Shown here: one piece after another, positions 6,537 through 14,635 of the stretch
Numbering within the stretch: the stretch's first letter is position 1
How the letters are laid out: each line of letters starts with the position of its first letter
Assembly (NCBI GenBank): GCA_041494885.1
Contig: JBGQBO010000016.1
Location: 39,428-103,427, forward strand
Direction: 5' to 3'
Length of the DNA stretch: 64,000 nt
Source of the DNA: JAIQFV01 sp041494885
Lineage (GTDB): Bacteria > Acidobacteriota > Terriglobia > JAIQFV01
Position numbers and translations under genes: made by a program
Notes under the pieces: model-generated
Databases searched by the model: none
What the model saw: the letters and a program-made list of their open reading frames with translations, nothing else
Told to the model about the DNA's origin: nothing

Positions 6537-8477
6537 TCAGGGCGAAGGGGCTTTGCTTGTGACAAGTTGTTGAAGCATCACCAGGAAATCATCGAGAGAC
6601 TTGGGTCCGAGGTCTCCCTCGACGCGATTACGGACTCCCACCGTACCACTGGATTGCTCCCGGTCACCCACGACGAGCATAAAGGGGATTTTCTCCAGTT
6701 GCGCCTCCCGGATCTTAAAGTTGACCTTTTCGTTTCGTTCATCCGCCTCGGCGCGGATCTTCGCGGACCTCAGCCGCCCGACGACTTCCTTCGCATAGCC
6801 CAAATGGCGCTCACTGATCGGGAGCACTCGCACTTGGACGGGCGCCAGCCAAGTGGGGAAGGCTCCGGCGTAATGCTCGATGAGCACGCCGAAGAACCGT
6901 TCCACCGAGCCCCACAGGGCCCGATGAACCATGACCGGCTGGTGACGGCTGCCATCTTCGCCGATGTATCCGAGCTCGAACCGCCGGGGAAGATTGAAAT
7001 CGAACTGGACGGTTGATAGCTGCCAGGGCCTGCCAATCGCGTCCACGAGTTTCATGTCAATTTTAGGGCCGTAGAACACCGCCTCGCCTGGCATATACTT
7101 GAAGGGAACCTCCATCCGTTTCAGCGAGTTGCGGAGCGCCCCCTCGGCACGATCCCATTCCTCAACCGTGCCCGCGTAATGCTCCGGATGGGCCGGATCG
7201 CGCGCCGACAATTCCACTTCGAATTTGTCGAAACCAAACGTGCGTAGAACGGCAAAAGCAAAATCGACGCAGCCCTCGATTTCCTTTTCAAGTTGGTCCA
7301 GGGTGCAAAAAATATGCGCGTCATCTTGAGTGAACCCGCGAACGCGCAATAAGCCGTGCAGCACTCCGGAGCGTTCGTAACGGTAAACCGTGCCGAGTTC
7401 GGCGAAACGAAGGGGAAGATCGCGGTAACTCCGCAGGCGCGACTTGTAAATCAGGATATGCCCCGGACAATTCATGGGTTTCAGTTGGTATTCAGCCTTC
7501 TCGACCTCCATGGCGCCGAACATGTTCTCGCGGTAGAAATTGGTATGGCCGCTGCGATTCCAGAGATCAAGCCGCATGACGTGCGGGGTGAAGACCAAGT
7601 CATAGCCGCGAAGTAAGTGTTCCTCGCGCGACCAGTCCTCCATGAGCTTGCGGACGAGGCCCCCTTTGGGGTGCCAGAAAATAAGTCCCGGGCCAGCGTC
7701 CTCTTCAATACTAAAAAGATTAAGTTCAGTGCCCAGCCGGCGATGGTCGCGGCGCTTTGCTTCCTCCAACTTCTTCAGGTGGTCGTCCAACTCTTTCTGG
7801 CTGAACCACGAGGTGCCGTAGATGCGCTGCATCTGCTCCTTGTGTTCGTCACCCTTCCAGTACGCACCCGCAACCGACAATAGCTTAAAGCCCTTGATCT
7901 TTTTGGAAGAAGGCACATGCGGTCCCAGACAGAAATCGATGAAATGATCACCCAGGGTGTAGCAGGAGAAGACCTGATCAGCTTTCTCGTCGATCAACTC
8001 ACACTTCATCCCTTCACCCATCTCCCGGAACATCCTCAGGCCTTCTTCTTTAGGGAACTCCTTTCGACCATAGGGCAGATCCCGATCCGCGAGTTCCTTC
8101 ATCTTCTTCTCGATCTTTTCGAGATCCTCCGAGGTAAAAGATTCATTCCGCTGGAAGTCATAGAAGAAGCCATTTTCGATTGCGGGACCAATACCTAGTT
8201 TGGTTCCCGGGAAAAGTTCAAGGACAGCTGCAGCCAGAAGATGTGCGGAGCTATGACGATAAACTTCCAAGGCATCCGGGTCTTTGGAGCGTGGGGTCAG
8301 AATCTCCACCCGTTCGTTCCCTTTGAGCTTGTAGGAGAGGTCACGCAGGACGCCATCCACCTTGCCTACCAGAGCCTCCTCGTACAGGCGGGAACCTACG
8401 GTTCGCGCCGCGTCACCCACCGTGGCGCCATCCGGCAGTTGAATCTGACTGTTATCGGGCAAAGTGACCTGGATCAT
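6537..8477 (-). CDS. thrS: Threonine--tRNA ligase
   Basis: Class II synthetase. From the ATG at 8477 it has 646 residues, the usual size, and begins MIQVTLPDNSQIQLPDGATV, which is the TGS domain. The editing domain carries HSSAH (the HxxxH site); the core carries the zinc-site MNCPGH and a class II motif 3 region; an anticodon-binding domain ends the protein (VRVLPISERHLGYAKEVV onward). An in-frame start 36 codons upstream (8585) would add a poor extension, so I prefer 8477, although the ribosome site there is weak. It is the first gene of the minus-strand thrS-infC-rpmI-rplT-pheST cluster. Confidence 0.95.
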   Translation of the reverse strand: MIQVTLPDNSQIQLPDGATVGDAARTVGSRLYEEALVGKVDGVLRDLSYKLKGNERVEILTPRSKDPDALEVYRHSSAHLLAAAVLELFPGTKLGIGPAIENGFFYDFQRNESFTSEDLEKIEKKMKELADRDLPYGRKEFPKEEGLRMFREMGEGMKCELIDEKADQVFSCYTLGDHFIDFCLGPHVPSSKKIKGFKLLSVAGAYWKGDEHKEQMQRIYGTSWFSQKELDDHLKKLEEAKRRDHRRLGTELNLFSIEEDAGPGLIFWHPKGGLVRKLMEDWSREEHLLRGYDLVFTPHVMRLDLWNRSGHTNFYRENMFGAMEVEKAEYQLKPMNCPGHILIYKSRLRSYRDLPLRFAELGTVYRYERSGVLHGLLRVRGFTQDDAHIFCTLDQLEKEIEGCVDFAFAVLRTFGFDKFEVELSARDPAHPEHYAGTVEEWDRAEGALRNSLKRMEVPFKYMPGEAVFYGPKIDMKLVDAIGRPWQLSTVQFDFNLPRRFELGYIGEDGSRHQPVMVHRALWGSVERFFGVLIEHYAGAFPTWLAPVQVRVLPISERHLGYAKEVVGRLRSAKIRAEADERNEKVNFKIREAQLEKIPFMLVVGDREQSSGTVGVRNRVEGDLGPKSLDDFLVMLQQLVTSKAPSP

Positions 8478-8733
8478 ATGTTGAAAAAACCGCCTCGGAC
8501 GCGAGTCCAGCATCCCCCTTACGAAATGGAGAAGAATCAGCCGAAAAAGAGCAAATAAAATAACAGAATTTCGCGGAGGGGTCAACGCAGGGGGATTTAT
8601 TTGTCCGGCTTCTTAATCTCGGGAGTGGGTCACCGATCCGTCAATCCGATGCCCCCAATCACTCGCTTGTTGTATATTGGCTCTTGCCTCCGGCGGGGTT
8701 TCTGTTTGGAAATCCCCGGGCCAATGAGCAAAA

Positions 8734-9192
8734 ATGGATTTCCATCGATTTCTTAAGTACTGGCTTCCGGTCATTCTCGTCATGTTATTCATCTTCTACA
8801 TGTCGACCGGAACCTTTTCCTCGACGAACACTGCTTTGATTATTGAGCCGTTACTCCGGTTCTTGGTTCCGTCCATTTCCGAACAAACGGTGGACTTGAT
8901 TCATAGGATCATTCGCAAATGCGGTCATCTGGCGGAATATTTTTTTCTCGGGACTTTGTTGTTTCGTGCCTTTCGAGGAGGATCCAGGGAGTCTCGCGTC
9001 TGGCAATGGATCCTGGGTTCTGGAGTCGTGGTGGTGCTTTATGCCATATCAGACGAGTTTCATCAGTCGTTTGAGATTACGCGAACCGCCTCATCCATCG
9101 ATGTCGCGATTGACACTGCGGGCGGGATGGTTGCTCAGATTGTCTGTGCCGTGCTGCATTATCGTGGTTTGAAGCAGGGGGTTCCCGATTAA
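8734..9192 (+). CDS. VanZ-like family membrane protein
   Basis: 152 residues with about four membrane helices (near 8-26, 66-84, 94-112 and 121-142). It matches the VanZ-like family pattern, including HRIIRKCGHLAEYFFLGTLLF and the charged IDVAIDTAGG segment before the last helix. VanZ of enterococci confers low teicoplanin resistance, but most chromosomal members have no known role. It stands alone between divergent thrS and ffh. No resistance function is implied. Confidence 0.8.
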   Translation: MDFHRFLKYWLPVILVMLFIFYMSTGTFSSTNTALIIEPLLRFLVPSISEQTVDLIHRIIRKCGHLAEYFFLGTLLFRAFRGGSRESRVWQWILGSGVVVVLYAISDEFHQSFEITRTASSIDVAIDTAGGMVAQIVCAVLHYRGLKQGVPD

Positions 9193-9255
9193 GCGCATGG
9201 CGTTCCGTTCAATTGACATCGGGGAAGCGCGGAGGGGCATTCGCATCAGGCCCCC

Positions 9256-9291
9256 CTGCCGTTGACGGCAGCACTCGCCGTCGCGGGCGAG
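9256..9291 (+). terminator. Two adjacent GC hairpins behind the VanZ-like gene
   Basis: CTGCCG-TTGA-CGGCAG (9256-9271) and CTCGCC-GTCGCG-GGCGAG (9274-9291) lie back to back 64 bp after the VanZ-like stop and 30 bp before the ffh promoter. There is no T-run, so termination is uncertain; they may also act as RNA 3'-end stabilisers. Confidence 0.35.
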
Positions 9292-9320
9292 AAGGTTTCA
9301 GAATTGACGGATTGCGACGG

Positions 9321-9349
9321 TTGGCTGAGGCGTGAAGGCGTTGTATACT
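9321..9349 (+). promoter_or_regulatory. Sigma70-type promoter for ffh
   Basis: TTGGCT (9321-9326), a 17-bp spacer, and TATACT (9344-9349). The expected start is about 9356, giving a leader of roughly 75 nt before the ffh ATG. It is the best promoter match in the VanZ-ffh gap. Confidence 0.6.
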
Positions 9350-9432
9350 GAAGGGCTTCGAGTAGAGTAACTGAAGGCCGGTTAAAAGAAGCATGAACCC
9401 CCCCGGATGGGAGTGGAAGGATCGAGGAACTC

Positions 9433-10779
9433 ATGTTTGATATCCTGACCGAAAAACTACAGCGGACATTCAAGACCCTTAAAGGGGAAGCCAGACTGAC
9501 CGAAAACAACGTCGATTTTGCCATGCGTGAAATTCGCCTGGCATTGCTCGAGGCGGACGTCAACTTCAAGGTCGTGAAAGACTTTATTGACCGCGTTCGA
9601 GCCAAGTGCCTGGGGACAGAGGTCATGACGGCGCTCTCTCCGGCCCAGCAGGTCATCTCCATTGTCCGCGACGAACTCATCGCTACACTGGGCAATGCTG
9701 AAGCTCGACTCCTCTTTTCAAAGAACCCACCGTCTGTGTACCTGGTGGTTGGGCTTCAAGGATCGGGAAAGACGACCTCCGTTGGAAAGATCGCCAAGTG
9801 GATGATGAAGAACGGTCATCGGCCGCTGCTTCTTTCTGTCGACGTCTATCGTCCGGCGGCACGGGAACAACTCAGCGTGATCGCTCGCGAGGTGAGTGCC
9901 AAGATTTTTCCGGGAGAAGGAATCGACCAACCCCTGGCGCTTGCCAAAGCGGCCTTGCGGGAAGCAAGCCTCTCGGGCTATGACGTGCTTCTGATTGATA
10001 CCGCAGGCCGCCTTCACATCGACGAGGAGTTGATGCAGGAACTCGCGACTCTCAAGCAGCACCTCAACCCCAGTGAAATCCTGTTCGTGGCGGATGCCAT
10101 GACGGGCCAGGACGCGGTGAAAAGTGCCTATGAATTTCACCAGCACCTTGGCATCAGCGGAGTGATTCTGACGAAGCTTGACGGCGATGCACGCGGCGGC
10201 GCCGCGCTTTCGATCCGGGCTGTGACCGGACAGCCAATCAAGTTTGTCGGTGTCGGTGAGAAACCGGACGCCCTGGAGCTGTTCTACCCCGACCGCATGG
10301 TGTCGCGGTTGCTGGGAATGGGCGACGTGATGTCCCTGATCGAGAAAGCCCAGGAAACCTTTGATTTGAAGCAGGCCCAGAAGTTGGAAGAAAAACTCCG
10401 CAAGGACGAGTTCACTCTGGAGGACTTTCGCGACCAGCTTCGACAGATGCGCAAGCTGGGGCCTCTTGACAAGATCCTTGGGATGCTTCCTCAGATCGGC
10501 CCGATGAAAGACCTGCAAAAGGCCAACATTGATGAGAAACAATTGATTCATACCGAAGCGATCATCAACTCGATGACGCCCCGGGAGCGGCGGAATCACC
10601 AGATCATCAACGGCCAGCGCAGAAAACGCATTGCGCGCGGGAGTGGGACAACAGTCAATCAGGTGAATCAGTTACTCAAACAATACGCCCAGATGCGGAA
10701 GATGATGAAATCCATGGCCGGCGGCATGCTGGGCGGACGAGTGCCCCGAAACCTGGAACGATTCCTCCCCCGTCAGTGA
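9433..10779 (+). CDS. ffh: Signal recognition particle protein Ffh
   Basis: 448 residues, standard for Ffh (SRP54). It has a helical N domain (1-90) and a GTPase G domain with GLQGSGKT at 107-114, DTAGR at 189-193 and TKLDGDARGG near 247. The methionine-rich M domain (about 320-435) binds SRP RNA and signal peptides. It targets membrane proteins co-translationally to FtsY/SecYEG. GAGG lies 5 nt before the ATG. Placement just before rpsP-rimM-trmD-rplS is common in bacteria. Confidence 0.98.
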   Translation: MFDILTEKLQRTFKTLKGEARLTENNVDFAMREIRLALLEADVNFKVVKDFIDRVRAKCLGTEVMTALSPAQQVISIVRDELIATLGNAEARLLFSKNPPSVYLVVGLQGSGKTTSVGKIAKWMMKNGHRPLLLSVDVYRPAAREQLSVIAREVSAKIFPGEGIDQPLALAKAALREASLSGYDVLLIDTAGRLHIDEELMQELATLKQHLNPSEILFVADAMTGQDAVKSAYEFHQHLGISGVILTKLDGDARGGAALSIRAVTGQPIKFVGVGEKPDALELFYPDRMVSRLLGMGDVMSLIEKAQETFDLKQAQKLEEKLRKDEFTLEDFRDQLRQMRKLGPLDKILGMLPQIGPMKDLQKANIDEKQLIHTEAIINSMTPRERRNHQIINGQRRKRIARGSGTTVNQVNQLLKQYAQMRKMMKSMAGGMLGGRVPRNLERFLPRQ

Positions 10780-10873
10780 TCATGCGGGCATTCCACGTCG
10801 TGCGGGCGCAGCTTTCAGTCCGAAAGAGACGGGGCGCACTCGTACGTCGGGACCCCGGCCAATTTCAAAAAAG

Positions 10874-10902
10874 TTGCGGGAACGGCGGGTTTCCTATAAG
10901 AT
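10874..10902 (+). promoter_or_regulatory. Possible promoter for rpsP
   Basis: TTGCGG (10874-10879), a 17-bp spacer, and TAAGAT (10897-10902), about 75 bp before the rpsP start. The -10 is a four-of-six match, so support is moderate. Confidence 0.4.
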
Positions 10903-10975
10903 TAAACTTCACGAGTGTCACCGTTATCCGGTGATGTTTCACCGTGCAATTACACCAAAGGTGGAGGGTAGTGAT

Positions 10976-11215
10976 TTGTTAACCATTCGATTGACCCGGG
11001 TGGGCGCCAAGAAGCGACCGTACTATCGCATTGTGGTGGTCGAAAAAGCCGAGGCGCGCGACGGGAGTTATCTGGAAGTTCTCGGAACTTATAATCCGCT
11101 GGCGAAACCGGCGGAGATCAAGTTGAATCGTGAACGTTACGACCACTGGCTGCATCGGGGAGCACAGCCATCGGAGACCGTAAAAAGCTTTCTCAAGCGT
11201 CAGGCCGCGGCCTGA
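10976..11215 (+). CDS. rpsP: 30S ribosomal protein S16
   Basis: The conserved sequence starts LTIRLTRVGAKKRPYYRIVV. The frame is open further upstream, but a TTG at 10976 sits 7 nt after GGAGGG (10963-10968). It gives a 79-residue protein of normal S16 length, so I choose it; upstream starts would overlap the promoter. S16 is an assembly protein of the 30S body. It is followed by khpA after 160 bp containing a CTCCGA/TCGGAG hairpin (11326-11342). Confidence 0.93.
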   Translation: MLTIRLTRVGAKKRPYYRIVVVEKAEARDGSYLEVLGTYNPLAKPAEIKLNRERYDHWLHRGAQPSETVKSFLKRQAAA

Positions 11216-11375
11216 CATCAACGGCTGCACCGGCGATTGAGATTCCTTGTTGATGAGGTTCATGATCTGGGCCCTGAAATTTTGAACGCCAACTCTGGTT
11301 GTTACCTCAGGTTGACATTCTTCGTCTCCGAGAAAATCGGAGTAGGTTCGCGTGAGGCGGTAAGGAGAAGAGGGT

Positions 11376-11606
11376 ATGAAGGAACTCATCGAACAAATCG
11401 CCAAGGCACTCGTGGATAATCCTGATCAAGTGGTTGTTCGCCCCATCGAAGGAGAGCAAACAACGGTCCTTGAATTGAGAGTCGCTCCCAGTGATCTTGG
11501 GAAGGTGATTGGCAAACAAGGACGGACCGCTCGTTCCATTCGAACGATTTTGGGCGCCGCGGGAATGAAGCTGAAGAAACGCTTTACCCTGGAGATTCTT
11601 GAATAG
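11376..11606 (+). CDS. khpA: KH-domain RNA-binding protein KhpA
   Basis: 76 residues, essentially one KH domain with the GxxG loop in GKVIGKQGRTARSIRTIL (about 42-59). KhpA proteins (formerly YlqC) bind RNA, in Firmicutes as a partner of KhpB, and are nearly always encoded between rpsP and rimM as here. A ribosome site (AAGGAG) precedes the ATG. Its stop overlaps the rimM start region by 8 bp, indicating coupling. Confidence 0.93.
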   Translation: MKELIEQIAKALVDNPDQVVVRPIEGEQTTVLELRVAPSDLGKVIGKQGRTARSIRTILGAAGMKLKKRFTLEILE

Positions 11607-12156
11607 CGAAGCTAAGCCGCTCCTGCGACATCTGGAAGAAGGGGAGATCACTGTGGCCCTGGTGCGCAAGACACAGGGCCGGCGAGGAGAGGTAGCAGCG
11701 GAGATTTTGACTACTTTTCCGGAACGCTTTGAACAGATCCGGGATGCCTGGCTGGTGAAGGACGGAGAAGCCGGGAGTTGGCGGAAGGTGGAGAATTCCT
11801 GGTTTCACAAACAGGCGGTAATTCTGAAATTCTCCGGAATCGATACGATCACGGACGCGGAAGCCCTGGTGGGATCTGAGGTTCGAGTCCCGCGTAGTGA
11901 GGCGCTCCCGCTTCCAAGGAATCACCATTACATCTTTGATCTGGTGGGTTGCCGCGTGGTGGAGGATGAGAGCAACCGGGAAATCGGCCAGGTCAGAGAA
12001 ATCTTGGAAGCAGGGGGGAACAACCTGCTTGCAGTTGAAACGGATCGCGGCGAATTTCTGGTCCCTTTTGCCGAAGATATCTGTTGCTCCGTTGACACAC
12101 ACCGACGCGAGATCCGGGTTCGATTGCCAGAGGGGCTGTATGAGTTGAATCGCTAA
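11599..12156 (+). CDS. rimM: Ribosome maturation factor RimM
   Basis: About 185 residues from a TTG at 11599 that overlaps the end of khpA. The N-terminal RimM barrel (EITVALVRKTQGRRGEVAAE) is followed by a PRC-barrel (HHYIFDLVGCRVVED onward, near residue 108). RimM helps mature the 30S head and binds S19. An ATG start is not available near the domain start, so the overlapping TTG is the most likely one. The frame ends 107 bp before trmD. Confidence 0.92.
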   Translation: MNSEAKPLLRHLEEGEITVALVRKTQGRRGEVAAEILTTFPERFEQIRDAWLVKDGEAGSWRKVENSWFHKQAVILKFSGIDTITDAEALVGSEVRVPRSEALPLPRNHHYIFDLVGCRVVEDESNREIGQVREILEAGGNNLLAVETDRGEFLVPFAEDICCSVDTHRREIRVRLPEGLYELNR

Positions 12157-12221
12157 ACGGTTGCGCCGATTCTGCGGACCCCCCGGGGGATCGGATCCTC
12201 AAGTAAAGATTGGAAGAGAAC

Positions 12222-12251
12222 TCCGCGAGGTGTTCCTTGCGGATTTTTTTT
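12222..12251 (+). terminator. Intrinsic terminator or attenuator just before trmD
   Basis: TCCGC-g-AGG-tgtt-CCT-t-GCGGA (12222-12243) is followed at once by eight T residues (12244-12251). The T-run ends 12 nt before the trmD ATG, inside what is otherwise a continuous rpsP-khpA-rimM-trmD-rplS operon. It is therefore likely an internal attenuator that lowers read-through into trmD and rplS. That role is inference. Confidence 0.7.
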
Positions 12252-12263
12252 GCATGGAAGCGC

Positions 12264-13034
12264 ATGCTTCAATTTGATGTTGTGACGATATTTCCAAAGT
12301 TCTTTGACGGCCCGTTCTCGCATGGGATCCTGCGACGTGCGTGTGAAGCGGGATTAGTCAACATCAATGTCCTTGACCTTCGAATGTTTGCCGAAGACAA
12401 ACACCGAACCGTGGACGATCGTCCGTTCGGAGGAGGGGATGGGATGGTCCTGAAACCCGAGCCCATCTTCAAAGCGGTCGAGCATGTGGAGCCCCCCCCG
12501 GGGGTGGGTCAGGATGCGGCCCGCGCCGTGATCCTCCTTTCTCCTCAGGGGAGAAGATTTTCACAGGCCGACGCGGTTCGCCTGGCAACATTCTCTCGCC
12601 TCATCTTCATCTGTGGTCGTTATGAAGGGGTGGACGAGCGTGTGGCCGAACATCTGGCCACGGAAGAACTCTCGATTGGCGATTATATCCTGACAGGAGG
12701 AGAACTGGCTGCCGCCGTCGTGATTGATGCGGTGACACGTCTGATCCCTGGAGCGCTCGGCAACGAATTGTCATCTCAGCTCGATTCCTTCTCGTTGCCT
12801 GCCAACACTCAGCCCTGTCTTCCGGGGCCGCCTCCGGCGATTGGAACTCTGAGTTGGCCCCAGTACACGCGTCCCGAGAATTTCCGAGGTTGGAAAGTTC
12901 CCGAGATTCTTCTCTCAGGGAATCACCAGGAAATCGAAAAGTGGCGTCAGCGGCAGGCGATTGAGAAAACGGCGCGGATGCGTCCGGATTTGTTGGAAGG
13001 AATACCCTCCACCCCGGCCGTCAAGACCATGTGA
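12264..13034 (+). CDS. trmD: tRNA (guanine-N1)-methyltransferase TrmD
   Basis: Methylates G37 of tRNAs reading CNN codons and so prevents +1 frameshifting. The family start MLQFDVVTIFPKFFDGP is at the ATG 12264 with a nearby GGAAG; an in-frame upstream start at 12210 would run through the terminator hairpin and is rejected. The SPOUT knot is seen in FICGRYEGVDERV and SIGDYILTGGE. The linker before PQYTRPENFRGW is longer than usual (a Pro/Ser-rich stretch around residues 180-200). 256 residues. Confidence 0.95.
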   Translation: MLQFDVVTIFPKFFDGPFSHGILRRACEAGLVNINVLDLRMFAEDKHRTVDDRPFGGGDGMVLKPEPIFKAVEHVEPPPGVGQDAARAVILLSPQGRRFSQADAVRLATFSRLIFICGRYEGVDERVAEHLATEELSIGDYILTGGELAAAVVIDAVTRLIPGALGNELSSQLDSFSLPANTQPCLPGPPPAIGTLSWPQYTRPENFRGWKVPEILLSGNHQEIEKWRQRQAIEKTARMRPDLLEGIPSTPAVKTM

Positions 13035-13118
13035 CTAGTGGCCTGTCCCACACCGGAAGGAACCACCTACCACCCAAGGAACGATAAGAGCACTTAAAGA
13101 TTTCAAGGAGAAAATGTC

Positions 13119-13502
13119 ATGGGGTCTCAAGCGATCTTGGATAAAATAAGAAAAGAGCAGTTGCGCACGGATCGTCCTTCTTTCAAACCAGGTGACACCG
13201 TCCGCGTGCACGTGAAAATCAAGGAAGGTGACAAGGAGCGGATCCAGGTATTTGAAGGAACCGTTATTGCTGAAAATCGCCGGCTGAACGAGTCCACCTT
13301 CACGGTGCGAAAAATGTCGTTTGGCACGGGTGTCGAGCGGATCTTTCCCCTGCACTCCCCGGTGGTTGACAAAATTGAGATCGTCAAGAGCACCCAGGTG
13401 CGTCGGGCCAAACTATACTATTTGCGCCGGTTGAGAGGAAAGGCAGCGCGATTGAAGGAAGAACGGTATACCGAACCCGAACCGATCGTTGCGGCCAATT
13501 AG
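13119..13502 (+). CDS. rplS: 50S ribosomal protein L19
   Basis: 127 residues with the canonical L19 core FKPGDTVRVHVKIKEGDKERIQVFEG and RRAKLYYLRRLRGKAARLKE. L19 lies at the 30S-50S interface. AAGGAG precedes the ATG. It ends the rpsP-to-rplS ribosomal block and is followed by a 308-bp gap before rnhB. Confidence 0.97.
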   Translation: MGSQAILDKIRKEQLRTDRPSFKPGDTVRVHVKIKEGDKERIQVFEGTVIAENRRLNESTFTVRKMSFGTGVERIFPLHSPVVDKIEIVKSTQVRRAKLYYLRRLRGKAARLKEERYTEPEPIVAAN

Positions 13503-13810
13503 GAGGCACCCTTCCTGGAGCTCTCCCGAATTGTGCCCGCATACTTCAGTCGGCCGGTCCGGAATTGTGGAACGGCCGTCTACTTCCATGACCCAAAGGC
13601 GTAAAGGGCTCAATGGGGCCGATGCCATCCCGAGGGCGGTCCTGAGTGCCGATCCACGTGGTTTTGTTCTGTCATGGTTTCTTGCAGTCAGTGCCGGAGG
13701 ATGATTTACCGGATTGACCGGAGACGAAGTCAAAATCCTGGTTTTCTCGCCTCCTGGGGAGATTTTCTTACCTTCCACTATACCCCGCGAATGGGCAGCG
13801 TGAGCGAAGC
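13503..13810. other. rplS-rnhB gap, one hairpin
   Basis: 308 bp without a supported gene. It contains CGGCCG at 13551-13556 and 13573-13578 with an inner TCC/GGA, a hairpin without T-run that might mark the end of the rplS transcript. No riboswitch or promoter of good quality was recognised. Confidence 0.4.
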
Positions 13811-14467
13811 ATGCAGCCGAAGAAGCGCCGTCCGTGCCCCACTTGTACCTGCCGGTTTGAAGAAGAGATCCATCGCAAGGGATATTCACGTGTCGCCGGC
13901 CTTGATGAAGTAGGTCGAGGGGCATTGTCGGGGCCTGTTCTGGCGGCAGCGGTCATTTTAGATCCCATCCGCATACCTGAAGGAATTGATGATTCCAAAA
14001 AGCTTTCGCCTTCGAGGCGGGAGGTGCTTTTTGAAGAGATCATCGGGACGGCTTTGGCTTGGGGTGTGGGTCGAGTGGATCCCGAAGCCATTGATCAGGA
14101 GAATATCCTCAAAGCCACCCTTCAGGCGATGGCTGTGGCGGTTTCCCGGCTCTCCCCGGGTGCCGACTTTTTGCTTATCGATGCCGTCAAGTTGGACGCC
14201 CTGGACCTCCCCCAGAAATCGATCATTAAAGGGGACACCCTGTCGGTATCCATCGCGGCAGCCTCAATCGTGGCGAAGGTGACACGTGATCGCATCATGA
14301 TCGAGTTTGACCGGCTTTATCCCCAATATTACTTCCGACAGAATAAGGGCTATGGCACTCGCGACCATTTGGAATCCCTGCGACGGTTTGGCCCCTCACC
14401 GATCCATCGGAGGACCTTTAGACCGGTCTATCAACTGGATTTTCCTTTTGCCTTGGCCGGCAATTGA
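13811..14467 (+). CDS. rnhB: Ribonuclease HII
   Basis: 218 residues. RNase HII cleaves the RNA strand of RNA-DNA hybrids and single ribonucleotides in DNA. The active-site motif GLDEVGRGALSGPV lies near residues 36-49, further acidic residues lie in LLIDAVKLD, and ASIVAKVTRDRIM and GYGTRDHLESL are typical. A Cys-containing N-terminal extension (CPTCTCRF, residues 9-16) precedes the domain. The gene follows rplS as in many genomes. Confidence 0.95.
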   Translation: MQPKKRRPCPTCTCRFEEEIHRKGYSRVAGLDEVGRGALSGPVLAAAVILDPIRIPEGIDDSKKLSPSRREVLFEEIIGTALAWGVGRVDPEAIDQENILKATLQAMAVAVSRLSPGADFLLIDAVKLDALDLPQKSIIKGDTLSVSIAAASIVAKVTRDRIMIEFDRLYPQYYFRQNKGYGTRDHLESLRRFGPSPIHRRTFRPVYQLDFPFALAGN

Positions 14468-14510
14468 CATTTCGGAGCCGAGCCAGCGCCTGGGACCCTG
14501 CACAAAGAAA

Positions 14511-14539
14511 TTGCGACCCTGTCCCCTTTCAGATATAGT
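14511..14539 (+). promoter_or_regulatory. Promoter for the 903-residue TPR protein
   Basis: TTGCGA (14511-14516), a 17-bp spacer, and TATAGT (14534-14539). Transcription would begin near 14546, about 90 nt before the proposed TTG start. Confidence 0.55.
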
Positions 14540-14635
14540 CTCGTGAACAAGAAGGAGTGGCCCACGGGCCATGTCGTCTGGAGCCGGGAGGGGACATTCG
14601 TGGTTCCGGTGTCACCTCAGGGAGTCTGAACCGCC

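Noticed and set aside
8478..8585. N-terminal extension of thrS
   Set aside because: 36 extra residues precede the TGS domain without conservation; ATG 8477 gives the normal length.
12210..12263. Upstream start for trmD
   Set aside because: It would translate through the terminator stem and T-run and adds residues not found in the family.
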